In this document: one piece after another, positions 20,415-29,313 of the stretch
Position numbering within the stretch: position 1 is the stretch's first letter
Layout of the letters: the number at the start of each line of letters is the position of its first letter
Assembly: GCF_001435575.1 (NCBI RefSeq)
Contig: NZ_AZEA01000001.1
Location: forward strand, 248,001-312,000
Origin: Lentilactobacillus sunkii DSM 19904
GTDB lineage: Bacteria; Bacillota; Bacilli; Lactobacillales; Lactobacillaceae
DNA: 64,000 nucleotides
Direction: 5' to 3'
Made by a program: the position numbers and the translations under genes
Notes under the pieces: generated by a model
What the model saw: only the letters and a program-made list of their open reading frames with translations
The model's database searches: none
What the model was told of the DNA's origin: nothing

Positions 20415-21431
20415 TTATTCAATTTCTGAACGACCTTCACGGGTCATTAATTGATTGATGGTTTCTTTGATATCTGCCCCATCATAAAGAACATGGTAAA
20501 TCGCTGAAGTGATTGGCATTTCAACCCCACGCTTCTTGGACAGCTCATAAGCGGCACGAGTTGTCGCAATTCCTTCAATCACCATGCCCATATTCTTAAC
20601 AACTTCATCTAAAGAATGTCCTTTTCCAAGCTCATTACCAGCCCGCCAGTTTCGAGAGTTTGTGCTTGTTGCAGTCACAATAATATCACCAACGCCTGAA
20701 AGACCGATAAAGGTCAATGGGTTGGCACCAAACGACGTTCCAAGACGAGAGATTTCGGCAAGGCCACGAGTCATTAAAGCGGCTTTGGCATTGTCTTTGT
20801 ATCCTAAGCCGTACAAAGCGCCGGCTCCAAGAGCAATAATATTTTTCAATGCAGCACCAATTTCAACGCCGATGACATCGTCACTGGTATAAACACGGAA
20901 ATAATTGTTCATAAACAATCCCTGAATCTCTTCGGCAGCATGAGCATTGTCGCTGGCAACGGTCACCAAAGTGATGTCATGGGTAACGACGTCTTCAGCT
21001 TGACTGGGGCCGGAAAGCACGGAAATTGAATTGCGGTTTTTGGCATCAATTTCCTGAGCCAGTACTTGTGACAATCTGAGGTAGGTTTTTTCTTCAATTC
21101 CTTTTGAAGCATGGATAATGTTAACTTTTTGATTTCTTTCGGTCAAAATAGCCGCAACTTGTTTGGCAACTGAACGGGTAACTTGGGTTGGAACCACAAA
21201 CAAAATGTAATCAACACCATCAATTGCTTCCTTCAGATCATTTGTAGCAACGAGTGAGTCGGAGAAAGTGAAATTCTTGATGTACTTTGTGTTGGTATGC
21301 TGTTCGTTAAGTTCCTTAACCTGCTGTGGATTGTATGACCACAGTTTAACATCTGAACCATTTTCATCTAATAGGCTTGCGAGAACGCTTCCCCAAGAAC
21401 CTGCACCAAGCACTGCAACTTTTTTAGCCAT
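20415..21431 (-). CDS. gpsA: Glycerol-3-phosphate dehydrogenase [NAD(P)+]
   Basis: Reduces dihydroxyacetone phosphate to sn-glycerol 3-phosphate for phospholipids. The 338-residue product has VLGAGSWGSVLA at residues 6-17, the catalytic-lysine region GAALKNIIALGAGALYG near 190, and GLAEISRLGTSFGA. GAGGAGATTTATC precedes the ATG. In the cluster hprK-lgt-gpsA-galU, a common Lactobacillaceae order joining lipid and sugar-nucleotide genes. Confidence 0.97.
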   Translation of the reverse strand: MAKKVAVLGAGSWGSVLASLLDENGSDVKLWSYNPQQVKELNEQHTNTKYIKNFTFSDSLVATNDLKEAIDGVDYILFVVPTQVTRSVAKQVAAILTERNQKVNIIHASKGIEEKTYLRLSQVLAQEIDAKNRNSISVLSGPSQAEDVVTHDITLVTVASDNAHAAEEIQGLFMNNYFRVYTSDDVIGVEIGAALKNIIALGAGALYGLGYKDNAKAALMTRGLAEISRLGTSFGANPLTFIGLSGVGDIIVTATSTNSRNWRAGNELGKGHSLDEVVKNMGMVIEGIATTRAAYELSKKRGVEMPITSAIYHVLYDGADIKETINQLMTREGRSEIE

Positions 21432-21464
21432 GATAAATCTCCTCTATATTAATAAACGATTATT

Positions 21465-22292
21465 TTACTTTAATTTGGAACCTTCCAAATACCACGGATT
21501 ATATGGATTTCGGCGACGGTAAACAACTAAGCAGATTGCACCGACAAACAAAACAATTGAAAGAATCTGTGACACTCTGAGCGCCCCCAGCATCAAACTA
21601 TCTGTCCGCATCCCCTCGACAAAAAATCTGCCGAACGAATACCACATAACATACGTCAAAAACACCTCGCCACGCTTGAACCAATGGGGATTGTGCCTTA
21701 ATGAAATGATTACCAGAAAGCCCAACAGACTCCAAAGCGATTCATACAAAAACGTCGGTTGGCGATATGCACCGCTGATAAACATCTGATGAATAATAAA
21801 CGGTGGCAGATGCAAACCCTGCAAGAAGCTCAGCGATGTCGCCTGCCCAAAGGCTTCCTGATTCATAAAGTTCCCCCAACGACCAATGGACTGGGCCAAT
21901 AACACCGTGGGTGCGGCGACATCCAACATCAGCCAAACCGGGATGAACCTGTGGCGACAGAACAGGATGACGACAATCATCGCCCCAATTAAGGAACCGT
22001 AAATTGCGATCCCGCCATCCCAAATTTTGATGATTTCGCCGGGGTTGTCCTTATAATAGCTCCACTGGAAAACCACGTAGTACAAACGGGCGCAAATCAA
22101 TGCTGCCGGCAATGCCCACAATATCATGTCGTAAATATCATCTGATTTAATACCGCGTTTATTACCTTCACGGGTCGCCAGATAGACCGCTAAAAGAACA
22201 CCACTGGCAATAATGATACCATACCAGTGCACTTCAATTGGTCCCAGATTAAAGGCAATCGGGTTTAGGGCCAAACTTAATAGATTTACCAA
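21465..22292 (-). CDS. lgt: Prolipoprotein diacylglyceryl transferase
   Basis: Membrane enzyme that attaches diacylglycerol to the lipobox cysteine of lipoprotein precursors. The 275-residue product has about seven hydrophobic segments, the early motif [10 protein letters not shown], and the signature [16 protein letters not shown] near residue 135. The C-terminus ends in positively charged residues ([18 protein letters not shown]). The start is a TTG at 22292, with AGGAG about 10 nt upstream. It begins 12 nt after the hprK stop, indicating co-transcription. Confidence 0.96.
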   Translation of the reverse strand: MVNLLSLALNPIAFNLGPIEVHWYGIIIASGVLLAVYLATREGNKRGIKSDDIYDMILWALPAALICARLYYVVFQWSYYKDNPGEIIKIWDGGIAIYGSLIGAMIVVILFCRHRFIPVWLMLDVAAPTVLLAQSIGRWGNFMNQEAFGQATSLSFLQGLHLPPFIIHQMFISGAYRQPTFLYESLWSLLGFLVIISLRHNPHWFKRGEVFLTYVMWYSFGRFFVEGMRTDSLMLGALRVSQILSIVLFVGAICLVVYRRRNPYNPWYLEGSKLK

Positions 22293-22304
22293 AATAACGA
22301 TCTC

Positions 22305-23327
22305 CTATTTCTTATCTGAATCTTTATTGTTATCGTCGATGAGATCTTTATTCTTTTCCTCAACGTGTTGCTGTTCTTCTTTATGTTTCTCATCATTTTT
22401 ACTATTAACCTTAATGAGGTTATTCAAGTTTCGATCGAAAGTCTCAGTGGCATCATATCCCATGCTTTGAGCACGGAAGTTCATGGCTGCGGCTTCGATA
22501 ATAATCGCCAAATTTCGACCGGTTCTGACTGGAATCGTAATCTTTGGAACGTCCACATCAAAAATGTGAACGTTTTGAGTACCGTTACCCAATCGATCAA
22601 ATTTTGCTTCTTTGGTATAGTTGGCAAGATGAATAATCAAGGCAACCTTTGTCTGACTTCTAACAGCACCGGCTCCGAACAGGGTCATCACGTCAATAAT
22701 GCCAATTCCTCTAATTTCAAGCAAGTGGCGTAAGATAGCGGGTGCTGTCCCCATCAATGTCTGCTCATCTTGTTGATAGACTTCAACCCGGTCATCGGCA
22801 ATCAAACGATGACCTCGTTTAACAAGCTCCAAAGCGGTTTCACTTTTACCAATCCCACTGTCTCCGGTTATAAGAATCCCAAGGCCATAAACATCTACCA
22901 ACACACCGTGAAGGGACTTCCGTTCTGCCAACTTATCATCAAGATAGTTCGTCATGTTACTGAGAACCCGTGATGTTGTCAGCTTGGAACCCAATACTGG
23001 AATGTGTTGTTGTTTAGCCGCTTCCAAGAGTTCCTCAGGGGGATCCAGTTGTGTTGACACCACAAAAGCTGGTGTCTGAGGCTGACACATTTGCTGCATG
23101 ACACTCAGCAGTTCCTCGTGAGACATCCCTTTGGAATATGAAATTTCGGTAATTCCAAGCAGCTGAATCCGTTTAACCGGATAATAATTAAAGAATCCAG
23201 TCAACTCCAGTCCTGGCCGGGAAATATCTGCAGTAGAAATCGACCTTTCTTCAAGGTATTCCTTACCATAATAGACGTCCAACCTGGCATTTTTAACTAA
23301 ATCAGCTACCGTTACACTTTCAGTCAA
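22305..23327 (-). CDS. hprK: HPr kinase/phosphorylase
   Basis: Phosphorylates HPr at Ser46 in response to glycolytic intermediates, producing the CcpA corepressor. Residues 1-130 are the N-terminal domain; Walker A GDSGIGKSETALELVKRGH lies near 155, followed by LIADDRVEVYQ, and the signature EIRGIGIIDVMTLFGAGAV near 205. I place the start at the TTG at 23327 (MTESVTVADLV): AGGAGGG is 6 nt away, but it directly abuts the ATG at 23333. The 340-residue product carries about 30 extra charged residues (KHKEEQQHVEEKNKD... to the end), longer than the usual 310-320. Confidence 0.95.
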   Translation of the reverse strand: MTESVTVADLVKNARLDVYYGKEYLEERSISTADISRPGLELTGFFNYYPVKRIQLLGITEISYSKGMSHEELLSVMQQMCQPQTPAFVVSTQLDPPEELLEAAKQQHIPVLGSKLTTSRVLSNMTNYLDDKLAERKSLHGVLVDVYGLGILITGDSGIGKSETALELVKRGHRLIADDRVEVYQQDEQTLMGTAPAILRHLLEIRGIGIIDVMTLFGAGAVRSQTKVALIIHLANYTKEAKFDRLGNGTQNVHIFDVDVPKITIPVRTGRNLAIIIEAAAMNFRAQSMGYDATETFDRNLNNLIKVNSKNDEKHKEEQQHVEEKNKDLIDDNNKDSDKK

Positions 23328-23383
23328 GAACATCCCTCCTCAGTTAATCACTATAATTTTATCACTTTGGGGCCTGCAAGTCG

Positions 23384-23731
23384 CTAGGGCCGTTGGAAAT
23401 ATTCAGCAATAATCCAACTGACAATGGACATTAAGACAGCAACCAATATCGCCATCCAAAATGATGAAAATCGAAATCCAGCACCAACAATCACGGCCGT
23501 CAACTCCAACATTAGACCATTAATCACAAGGGTAAATAGTCCCAATGTCATCAAGTTGATAGGTAAAGATAAAATTGTAATGATCGGCCGAACCAGCCAG
23601 TTCAGGACTGCCAAAACCAACGCAGCCAGAAAAGCGATACCAACGCTGGCAACATAAAAGTCAGCCGGAAAGAATCCGCTGATGGCCATAAATAAAATCG
23701 TGTCAACCAGAACAGTCGTTAAAAATCTCAC
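23384..23731 (-). CDS. YvlD-like / phage-holin-IV-family small membrane protein
   Basis: A 115-residue protein with four hydrophobic segments (LVDTILFMAISGFF, IAFLAALVLAVLNWLV, INLMTLGLFTLVINGLML, SSFWMAILVAVLMSIVSWII). This fits the YvlD/membrane-protein-of-unknown-function family, which often sits next to PspC proteins. It starts with GTG immediately after the pspC stop (TAAGTG), so the two are co-translated. Function unknown; a part in envelope stress is inferred from the partner. Confidence 0.8.
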   Translation of the reverse strand: MRFLTTVLVDTILFMAISGFFPADFYVASVGIAFLAALVLAVLNWLVRPIITILSLPINLMTLGLFTLVINGLMLELTAVIVGAGFRFSSFWMAILVAVLMSIVSWIIAEYFQRP

Positions 23732-24061
23732 TTATTGGCCCCTTTTCTGGTCATCATGAACATCTTTTTCCTCTACGTCATGGATGACTTTTCTAGATTT
23801 ATCAGTAGAAGTTCCACCGGTAAAAGTGGATTTAAGTTGGTCAAAAGGCGAACCAACACCTGGATTGTCCAGTGGTATTGTGAACATCATAATGATATAA
23901 GCAATAATTGCCACAACATCAATTGCAGGTGTAAATGCCAAAATCACGTATAAAATACGTACTAACGTTGAGTTCCAACCAAAATAATTGGAAATTCCTC
24001 CAAGAACTCCTGAAATCACCCGATTGGTGGCTGAGCGTCGCAATTTCTTATTCTTATTCAT
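23732..24061 (-). CDS. PspC domain membrane protein
   Basis: A 109-residue protein. Residues 1-60 form a PspC domain: basic N-terminus KKLRRSATNR, VISGVLGGISNYFGWN, then one long hydrophobic stretch (VILAFTPAIDVVAIIAYIIMMF). A hydrophilic acidic tail follows (VIHDVEEKDVHDDQKRGQ). PspC proteins act in membrane-stress responses. The start at 24061 (MNKNKKLRR) has GGAGG 7 nt upstream, preferable to the ATG at 24067 with only one base between. First of the pspC-yvlD pair, behind the pst terminator. Confidence 0.85.
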   Translation of the reverse strand: MNKNKKLRRSATNRVISGVLGGISNYFGWNSTLVRILYVILAFTPAIDVVAIIAYIIMMFTIPLDNPGVGSPFDQLKSTFTGGTSTDKSRKVIHDVEEKDVHDDQKRGQ

Positions 24062-24102
24062 CCTCATGCCTCCAGAATATAACTTCTAGCTTAAGATTAT
24101 CT

Positions 24103-24133
24103 AAAAAAGGCACTGCAATCAAGTATGCAGTGC
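24103..24133 (-). terminator. Terminator of the pst-phoU operon
   Basis: Minus strand GCACTGCA-TACTTGAT-TGCAGTGC followed by CTTTTTT, after the phoU stop. Confidence 0.9.
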
Positions 24134-24149
24134 AAAATATCAACCATTC

Positions 24150-24806
24150 TTAATTTAATTCAATAATTTTTCCAGTTGCCAGATAAACCGTCCATTCACA
24201 AATGTTGGTACTGTAATCACTGACCCGACCCAAGTCCTTTGCGACATTCAGGTAGATGATTGCTGAGCTGACAATTTCAGGGTTCTTTGCCATGGCCTGA
24301 TAACTTGGTGACGCAATATCATTGTATAATTGGTCAATCTTTTTATCATACAATTGAGCGGTTTTTTTAGCTTTATCCTTGTCTGCATCGCCATAAGATT
24401 CAATTGAATCATCGTACTGCTCACTAACTTCTTGAGCCATGGTCGCAATAATTTCTTCAACTGAGGCAATTCGCTGCTTACCTTTAATCTCAACCACTGA
24501 TCTAGCGACATTTCGTGCGTGGTCCCCAGCCCGTTCCAAATCAGTAACGGCTTTCAAAATCCCGACAACTTCTCGAAGATCACCCGTAACTGGTTGGTAC
24601 AAGGCAATCATTTCAAATGACCTCTTTTCAATATGAATCTGGAGATGGTTAATGTCGTGATCGTTGGTAATGACAGCATTGGCTTTTTCAGTATCGTGAT
24701 CAACAAAAGCCTGGCCGGCACTATTGACTGCTTCACCGACCAACGCACCCAATTTCATAAAATCTGCTTTTAAAGTAATAATTTCTTCGTCAAAAACTTT
24801 CCCCAT
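24150..24806 (-). CDS. phoU: Phosphate signalling protein PhoU
   Basis: A 218-residue all-helical protein with the two-repeat PhoU fold. The first repeat contains DHDINHLQIHIEKRSFEMIAL and REVVGILKAVTDLERAGDHARNVA; the second contains LNVAKDLGRVSDYSTNICEWTVYL. The E/D-x-x-x-D metal-binding signature is visible in DLERAGDHARN and DLGRVSDYSTN. PhoU links Pst transport state to the PhoR kinase and lowers Pho expression when phosphate is plentiful. Last gene of the pst operon, 11 nt after pstB2. Confidence 0.96.
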   Translation of the reverse strand: MGKVFDEEIITLKADFMKLGALVGEAVNSAGQAFVDHDTEKANAVITNDHDINHLQIHIEKRSFEMIALYQPVTGDLREVVGILKAVTDLERAGDHARNVARSVVEIKGKQRIASVEEIIATMAQEVSEQYDDSIESYGDADKDKAKKTAQLYDKKIDQLYNDIASPSYQAMAKNPEIVSSAIIYLNVAKDLGRVSDYSTNICEWTVYLATGKIIELN

Positions 24807-24817
24807 ACGCTTCTCTC

Positions 24818-25576
24818 CTATCCGAATCGTCCGCTGACATAATCCTCCGTTTGCTTCTCATCGGGATTAACGAACATTTTAGTTGTATCGTCATATTCAA
24901 CAACTCTGCCTTCCATAAAGAATGCTGTTTTGTCAGAAATGCGGGAAGCCTGCTGCAGGTTGTGGGTAACGATTATTATTGTATAATCTTTTTTCAGTTC
25001 AAGCAAAGTATTTTCAATCTTTGCACTGGAAATTGGATCCAAAGCACTGGTTGGTTCATCCATTAAAATGACAGACGGTGATACCGCCAAAACTCTGGCA
25101 ATACAGATCCGCTGTTGCTGCCCACCTGAGAAAGATAAAGCATTATCATACAAATTGTCTTTAACCTCATCCCAAACTGCCGCTTGTTTTAAGCTGGTCT
25201 CGACAATCTCGTCCAACTTTTGCTTGTCACGAATACCGGCAATCCGTAATCCGTAGGTGATGTTGTCATATACGGAAAATGGAAATGGATTGGGCTGCTG
25301 AAAAACCATCCCAATGGATTTTCTTAATTCAACCAGGTTGGTCTGAGGTGAGTAAATATTGTTACCGTGAAATTGAACGTTACCGGTAATTGTCACCCCA
25401 TCGATCATGTCGTTCATTCGATTAAGACAACGCAGAAAGGTTGACTTTCCACAACCTGAAGGTCCGATCAAAGCTGATATCTGGTTCGGCTGAAAATCTA
25501 AGTGAATCCCATACAGTGCCTGAAAATCACCATAAAACAAATCGAGATTATCTGCTGAAATAATTGATTCTGACAT
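24818..25576 (-). CDS. pstB2: Phosphate ABC transporter ATP-binding protein, second copy
   Basis: A 252-residue ABC ATPase with Walker A GPSGCGKS near residue 36, signature [18 protein letters not shown], Walker [14 protein letters not shown] and H-loop [10 protein letters not shown]. It powers phosphate import through PstA/PstC. The start at 25576 ([11 protein letters not shown]) has TTAGGAGGGC upstream. Two tandem pstB genes are normal for lactobacilli and streptococci. It is more like a standalone PstB than PstB1, which has an N-terminal extension. Confidence 0.96.
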   Translation of the reverse strand: MSESIISADNLDLFYGDFQALYGIHLDFQPNQISALIGPSGCGKSTFLRCLNRMNDMIDGVTITGNVQFHGNNIYSPQTNLVELRKSIGMVFQQPNPFPFSVYDNITYGLRIAGIRDKQKLDEIVETSLKQAAVWDEVKDNLYDNALSFSGGQQQRICIARVLAVSPSVILMDEPTSALDPISSAKIENTLLELKKDYTIIIVTHNLQQASRISDKTAFFMEGRVVEYDDTTKMFVNPDEKQTEDYVSGRFG

Positions 25577-25586
25577 GTTTGCCCTC

Positions 25587-26402
25587 CTAACCAAAGTTTC
25601 CTGATACATAATCGTCGGTCATCTGAACTTTGGGCCTCGTAAAGACCTTCCTGGTTTTATTGTACTCAATCGCCTCACCCATATTGAAGAAGACTGTATA
25701 GTCACTTAATCTGGCTGCCTGCTGCATGTTGTGGGTTACGATGATGATCGTATAATCTTTTTTAAGTTCCCGTAAAGTCGCTTCCAGCTGCTGAGTTGAA
25801 ACTGGATCCAGCGCGCTGGCAGGCTCATCGAGGAGTAAAACATCAGGTTGTACAGCTAATGCCCTGGCAATACATACCCGCTGAGCTTGGCCACCGGATA
25901 AGGAAAGTGCGCTTTTATTCAAACTGTCCTTAACCTGATCCCAGACGGCTGCCTGTTTTAAGGTTGTTTCAACAACCCGGTCCAAAGTTTTCTTATCGTG
26001 AACACCACGTCGTTGCAAAGCAAAAGTCACATTATCATAGATTGATTTGGCAAATGGGTTGGGACGCTGAAACACCATTCCAATCCGCCGGCGAACTTCA
26101 TAAACGTCAATTTTAGGTTGATTGATGTTAACGCCTTGATAAAGGATTTCGCCTTTAACGGTCGCGATGCCATCATTCATTCGATTAAGTGAACGCAGAA
26201 AAGTTGATTTTCCTGATCCAGAAGGACCAATCAAAGCTGTAATTGTATTCTTTTCAAATTTCAAGTCGGCGTTTTGCATTGCCAAACTTTTTCCGTAGTA
26301 AATTTCGAGATTTTTGGTTTCCATTGTGATTTCAGTTTCTTCAGGATTGAAATCATAAATAAACCGTTTTGGCTTGTTATTTAATTCAGTTGTATTTTGC
26401 AT
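25587..26402 (-). CDS. pstB1: Phosphate ABC transporter ATP-binding protein, first copy
   Basis: A 271-residue ABC ATPase: Walker A GPSGSGKS, signature [18 protein letters not shown], Walker [15 protein letters not shown]-loop [10 protein letters not shown]. The first 25 residues ([20 protein letters not shown]) precede the ABC core and are absent from PstB2, a common feature of the first copy. It lies 10 nt downstream of pstA. The two ATPases may form a heterodimer or serve alternate complexes; sequence does not decide. Confidence 0.96.
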   Translation of the reverse strand: MQNTTELNNKPKRFIYDFNPEETEITMETKNLEIYYGKSLAMQNADLKFEKNTITALIGPSGSGKSTFLRSLNRMNDGIATVKGEILYQGVNINQPKIDVYEVRRRIGMVFQRPNPFAKSIYDNVTFALQRRGVHDKKTLDRVVETTLKQAAVWDQVKDSLNKSALSLSGGQAQRVCIARALAVQPDVLLLDEPASALDPVSTQQLEATLRELKKDYTIIIVTHNMQQAARLSDYTVFFNMGEAIEYNKTRKVFTRPKVQMTDDYVSGNFG

Positions 26403-26412
26403 TTCATCCCAC

Positions 26413-27303
26413 CTACTTTACTGAAGTCATTCGTTCAAAGACTTTTCGACCAATAAATCTTGCTGATAGATTAAATATCAAGATCGCCAAAACCAGAACC
26501 GCAGCGGCTCCGGATGAGACCTGAGTTAAATCTGGCATGATTCCTTCAGAATTAATCTTCCAGATGTGGACTGCCAATGTTTCAGCCGGACGTAAGGGGC
26601 TCAATGGACTGTCAATGTTGAACGGGTTCCAGTCGGCAAAGTTCAATGCCGGTGCACTTTGACCAGCCGTATAAATCAAGGCAGCGGCTTCACCAAACAC
26701 CCGACCTGAACAAAGGATAATCCCGCTGATAATTCCCGGTAAGGATGCCGGAACGACAATGTGAATAATTGTTTCATATTTGGAAAGTCCAAGGCCAAGG
26801 CCACCCTGTCTTTGATCATCAGAAACATTTGCCAATGAGTCCTCAATATTTCTGGTCAGTAACGGTAAGTTGAAAATCGTTAAAGTTAACGCGCCGGAAA
26901 TAATCGAGAATCCATAGTTAAACTGGACAACAAACAGCAGGAATCCAAACAGACCAACAACCACTGAAGGTAATGAGCTCAGGATTTCAATGGCAGTTTT
27001 GATCGTGGATGTAAACCAATTATCCTTCGCATATTCATTGAGGTAAATGGCTGCTCCCAATGCAATCGGAAGTGAAATCAGCATCGCCAAAACCAGTAGA
27101 TAAAATGAGTTGAATAATTGAATTCCAATTCCGCCACCAGCGTTAAATGCTTTAGCCGGTGAGGTCAAAAAATGCCAACTGACATTTGGTAACCCGGTGA
27201 TAAAGATATAGCCAATCAAAAACGCCAAGATAAGAACGACGAATCCGGCAACCATTTTCAGACAGGCAATGGCGAAACGACTTTGCTTTTGAGTTCGATT
27301 CAT
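26413..27303 (-). CDS. pstA: Phosphate ABC transporter permease PstA
   Basis: A 296-residue inner-membrane permease with six hydrophobic segments. The cytoplasmic EAA-like loop is seen in QGGLGLGLSKYETIIHIVVPASLPGIISG. It pairs with PstC to form the phosphate channel. Its ATG overlaps the pstC stop (ATGA), showing translational coupling. Confidence 0.96.
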   Translation of the reverse strand: MNRTQKQSRFAIACLKMVAGFVVLILAFLIGYIFITGLPNVSWHFLTSPAKAFNAGGGIGIQLFNSFYLLVLAMLISLPIALGAAIYLNEYAKDNWFTSTIKTAIEILSSLPSVVVGLFGFLLFVVQFNYGFSIISGALTLTIFNLPLLTRNIEDSLANVSDDQRQGGLGLGLSKYETIIHIVVPASLPGIISGIILCSGRVFGEAAALIYTAGQSAPALNFADWNPFNIDSPLSPLRPAETLAVHIWKINSEGIMPDLTQVSSGAAAVLVLAILIFNLSARFIGRKVFERMTSVK

Positions 27304-28229
27304 TTCTTAAACGCTCCCTTTCGACCAATCATGTGGACAACCAAGTTGAAGAATAGTGACATAACCAACAGAACCAGTGCAAGTGACCAGAGAGCGTCAT
27401 TTTGCATCGATCCCATAACCGTGTTCCCCATTCCAGCCGTCAACACCGAGGTCAATGTTGATGCGGGAGACGTTAGGTTTTGCGGCATCAAAGCTGCATT
27501 ACCAATAACCATCTGAACGGCCAGTGCCTCACCAAAAGCCCGAGCCATTCCGAAAACAACGGCCGTCAAAATACCTGGTGTAGCCGCTCTTAGAACCACT
27601 TTCCAGATAGTCTGCCATTTGGTAGCACCCAGCGCCAATGAAGCCTGCCGATAGAACTGAGGCACTCCTTTTAACGCGTCAACGGTCATCGAAACAATTG
27701 TTGGCAAAATCATAACAAAGAGAACAAATGTCCCGGAAAGGATTCCAAAACCACTACCGCCGAAAGTATTTCGGACAAATGGCACAACAACTGAGAGGCC
27801 AATGAAACCATACACAACTGACGGAATTCCAACCAACAACTCTGTAACCGGCTGAAGAATTTTAGCACCACGTTTGGGGGAGATTTCAGTCATGTAAACT
27901 GCTGTTCCAATAGCAAACGGGGTTGAAAGCAAAGCTGCCAATATCGTGACTAAAAATGATCCAACAATCATTGGTAATGCACCGACCGCCTGATGACCGC
28001 TCGGTGTTTTGGTCCCCGGATTCCATAAGGTTCCTGTGAAGAAATCTTTAACCGAGACCCCATCTTTAAAAAACGTTGCCAACCCTTTGCTGGCAACAAA
28101 TACAATAATTCCAAGGACAATTGCCATAATGAGGAGTAGCGCTGAAAGACTGAGCAGACGGCCAAAGCGCTCATATCGGGCAGTCTTAGACTTTTTCATC
28201 AATTGTTTTGCTAATTTTTGGTTTTGCAC
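27300..28229 (-). CDS. pstC: Phosphate ABC transporter permease PstC
   Basis: A 309-residue permease with six hydrophobic segments and the EAA-like loop QASLALGATKWQTIWKVVLRAATPGIL. The N-terminus is basic (KQLMKKSKTARYERFGR). The start is GTG at 28229, with GGGGG 7 nt upstream. It begins 2 nt after the pstS stop and overlaps pstA by 4 nt. Confidence 0.96.
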   Translation of the reverse strand: MQNQKLAKQLMKKSKTARYERFGRLLSLSALLLIMAIVLGIIVFVASKGLATFFKDGVSVKDFFTGTLWNPGTKTPSGHQAVGALPMIVGSFLVTILAALLSTPFAIGTAVYMTEISPKRGAKILQPVTELLVGIPSVVYGFIGLSVVVPFVRNTFGGSGFGILSGTFVLFVMILPTIVSMTVDALKGVPQFYRQASLALGATKWQTIWKVVLRAATPGILTAVVFGMARAFGEALAVQMVIGNAALMPQNLTSPASTLTSVLTAGMGNTVMGSMQNDALWSLALVLLVMSLFFNLVVHMIGRKGAFKK

Positions 28230-28231
28230 AG

Positions 28232-29116
28232 CTATTCCCCCGATCCTTTTGTGATTTTACCCTGCCAAGTTCTTTGATATTGCATATCTTTGACTGAAAT
28301 GTAACCGAGCTTGTTAAAAAGGGTCGTTTGAATGTGATCGTTTTTAAGATAACTGAGGAATTTTTTGGTTAACCCAGTCGGTTGACCACGGGTATAAATG
28401 TGTTCATAAGACCAAATCTTCCACTTATTATCCATGACATTCTTTTCTGTCGGGTGAATGCCGTCAATACTGATCGGATGAACACTCTTATTCAAGTATC
28501 CAAACGATACATAACTAATGGCACCAGGAGTTGTTGAAACAATCTGCCGAACAGTTCCGGATGAATCCTGCTCTTGAGCTGTCGCACTCTCATGCCCCTT
28601 GAGGCCATATTCTTCAAAGGTAACCCGAGTTCCACTGCCTTGGGATCGATTAATCAAAGTGATTGGCAGATTTGGCCCACCTAACTGTTTCCAATTCGTG
28701 TACTTTCCAGTAAAAATGGCAATCAGTTGGGCAGTGGTTAAATTGTTAATGCCAACTTTATCGTTAGTGATTGGTGCAACCCCAACCACGGCAATTTTGT
28801 GATCAACAAGTCCTTTGGGATTGATTCCCGCTTTTTCTTCGGCGAACAGATCAGAATTTCCCATTTGAACTGCACCAGATTCAATTTGACTCAAACCGGT
28901 ACCTGATCCGCCTCCTTGGACGTTGATAAAGATGCCGGCATGATCCGCAGAATACTGTTCGCTGGCAGCTTCAACCAGTGGCTGTAACGCGGTTGATCCA
29001 ACGGCGGTAATCGATTGTTGATTAGTCGACGTTTTACTTCGGGCGTTGTAGGCCCCAATTCCGGCAACGATAATAACCACACAAAGCAGTAACTTTAAGA
29101 TTGTCTTTTTTCGCAT
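28232..29116 (-). CDS. pstS: Phosphate-binding protein PstS
   Basis: Extracytoplasmic phosphate receptor of the Pst importer. The 294-residue product has the N-terminal hydrophobic segment ILKLLLCVVIIVAGIGAY and the phosphate-binding elements TAVGSTALQPL, GGGSGTGLSQIESG, and NRSQGSGTRVTFEEY. The start at 29116 (MRKKTILK) has AAGGAGGAAT upstream. There is no canonical lipobox: the only early cysteine (Cys12) lies within LLLCVV with no small residue before it. The protein may be held by an uncleaved N-terminal helix. First gene of the pst operon, behind PhoP boxes. Confidence 0.95.
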   Translation of the reverse strand: MRKKTILKLLLCVVIIVAGIGAYNARSKTSTNQQSITAVGSTALQPLVEAASEQYSADHAGIFINVQGGGSGTGLSQIESGAVQMGNSDLFAEEKAGINPKGLVDHKIAVVGVAPITNDKVGINNLTTAQLIAIFTGKYTNWKQLGGPNLPITLINRSQGSGTRVTFEEYGLKGHESATAQEQDSSGTVRQIVSTTPGAISYVSFGYLNKSVHPISIDGIHPTEKNVMDNKWKIWSYEHIYTRGQPTGLTKKFLSYLKNDHIQTTLFNKLGYISVKDMQYQRTWQGKITKGSGE

Positions 29117-29160
29117 CAAAATTCCTCCTTGAATCTTCATATATCATTGTATGAAATCAA

Positions 29161-29199
29161 TGTAAATATTTGACCGAATGAATGTAAATGTTTTGTAAA
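29161..29199 (-). promoter_or_regulatory. PhoP box array upstream of pstS
   Basis: On the minus strand TTTACA occurs at 29199-29194, 29188-29183 and 29166-29161. The spacing is 11 bp and 22 bp, leaving a degenerate fourth box in phase at 29177-29172. Direct TTTACA/TTAACA-type repeats with 11-bp period are the PhoP operator form in Firmicutes. A -10 such as TACAAT (29151-29146) follows. Confidence 0.8.
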
Positions 29200-29236
29200 T
29201 AAACAATGGGGTGTTCCTAATTCTCACAGACAAAAT

Positions 29237-29265
29237 AAAAAGTCGTGGGCAATCCCGCGGCTTTT
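29237..29265 (-). terminator. Terminator after phoPR
   Basis: Minus strand AAAAGCCGCGGG ... CCCACGACTTTT followed by TATTTTG; two internal mismatches. It separates phoPR from the pst promoter. Confidence 0.65.
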
Positions 29266-29313
29266 GCGATTTTAGAATGTAAATTTAATATTCAAAATTG
29301 TAAAAATTGGGCA

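Noticed and set aside
23384-23731. Phage remnant, because of the holin-family resemblance.
   Set aside because: It is the chromosomal YvlD type, translationally coupled to PspC; no other phage genes are near.
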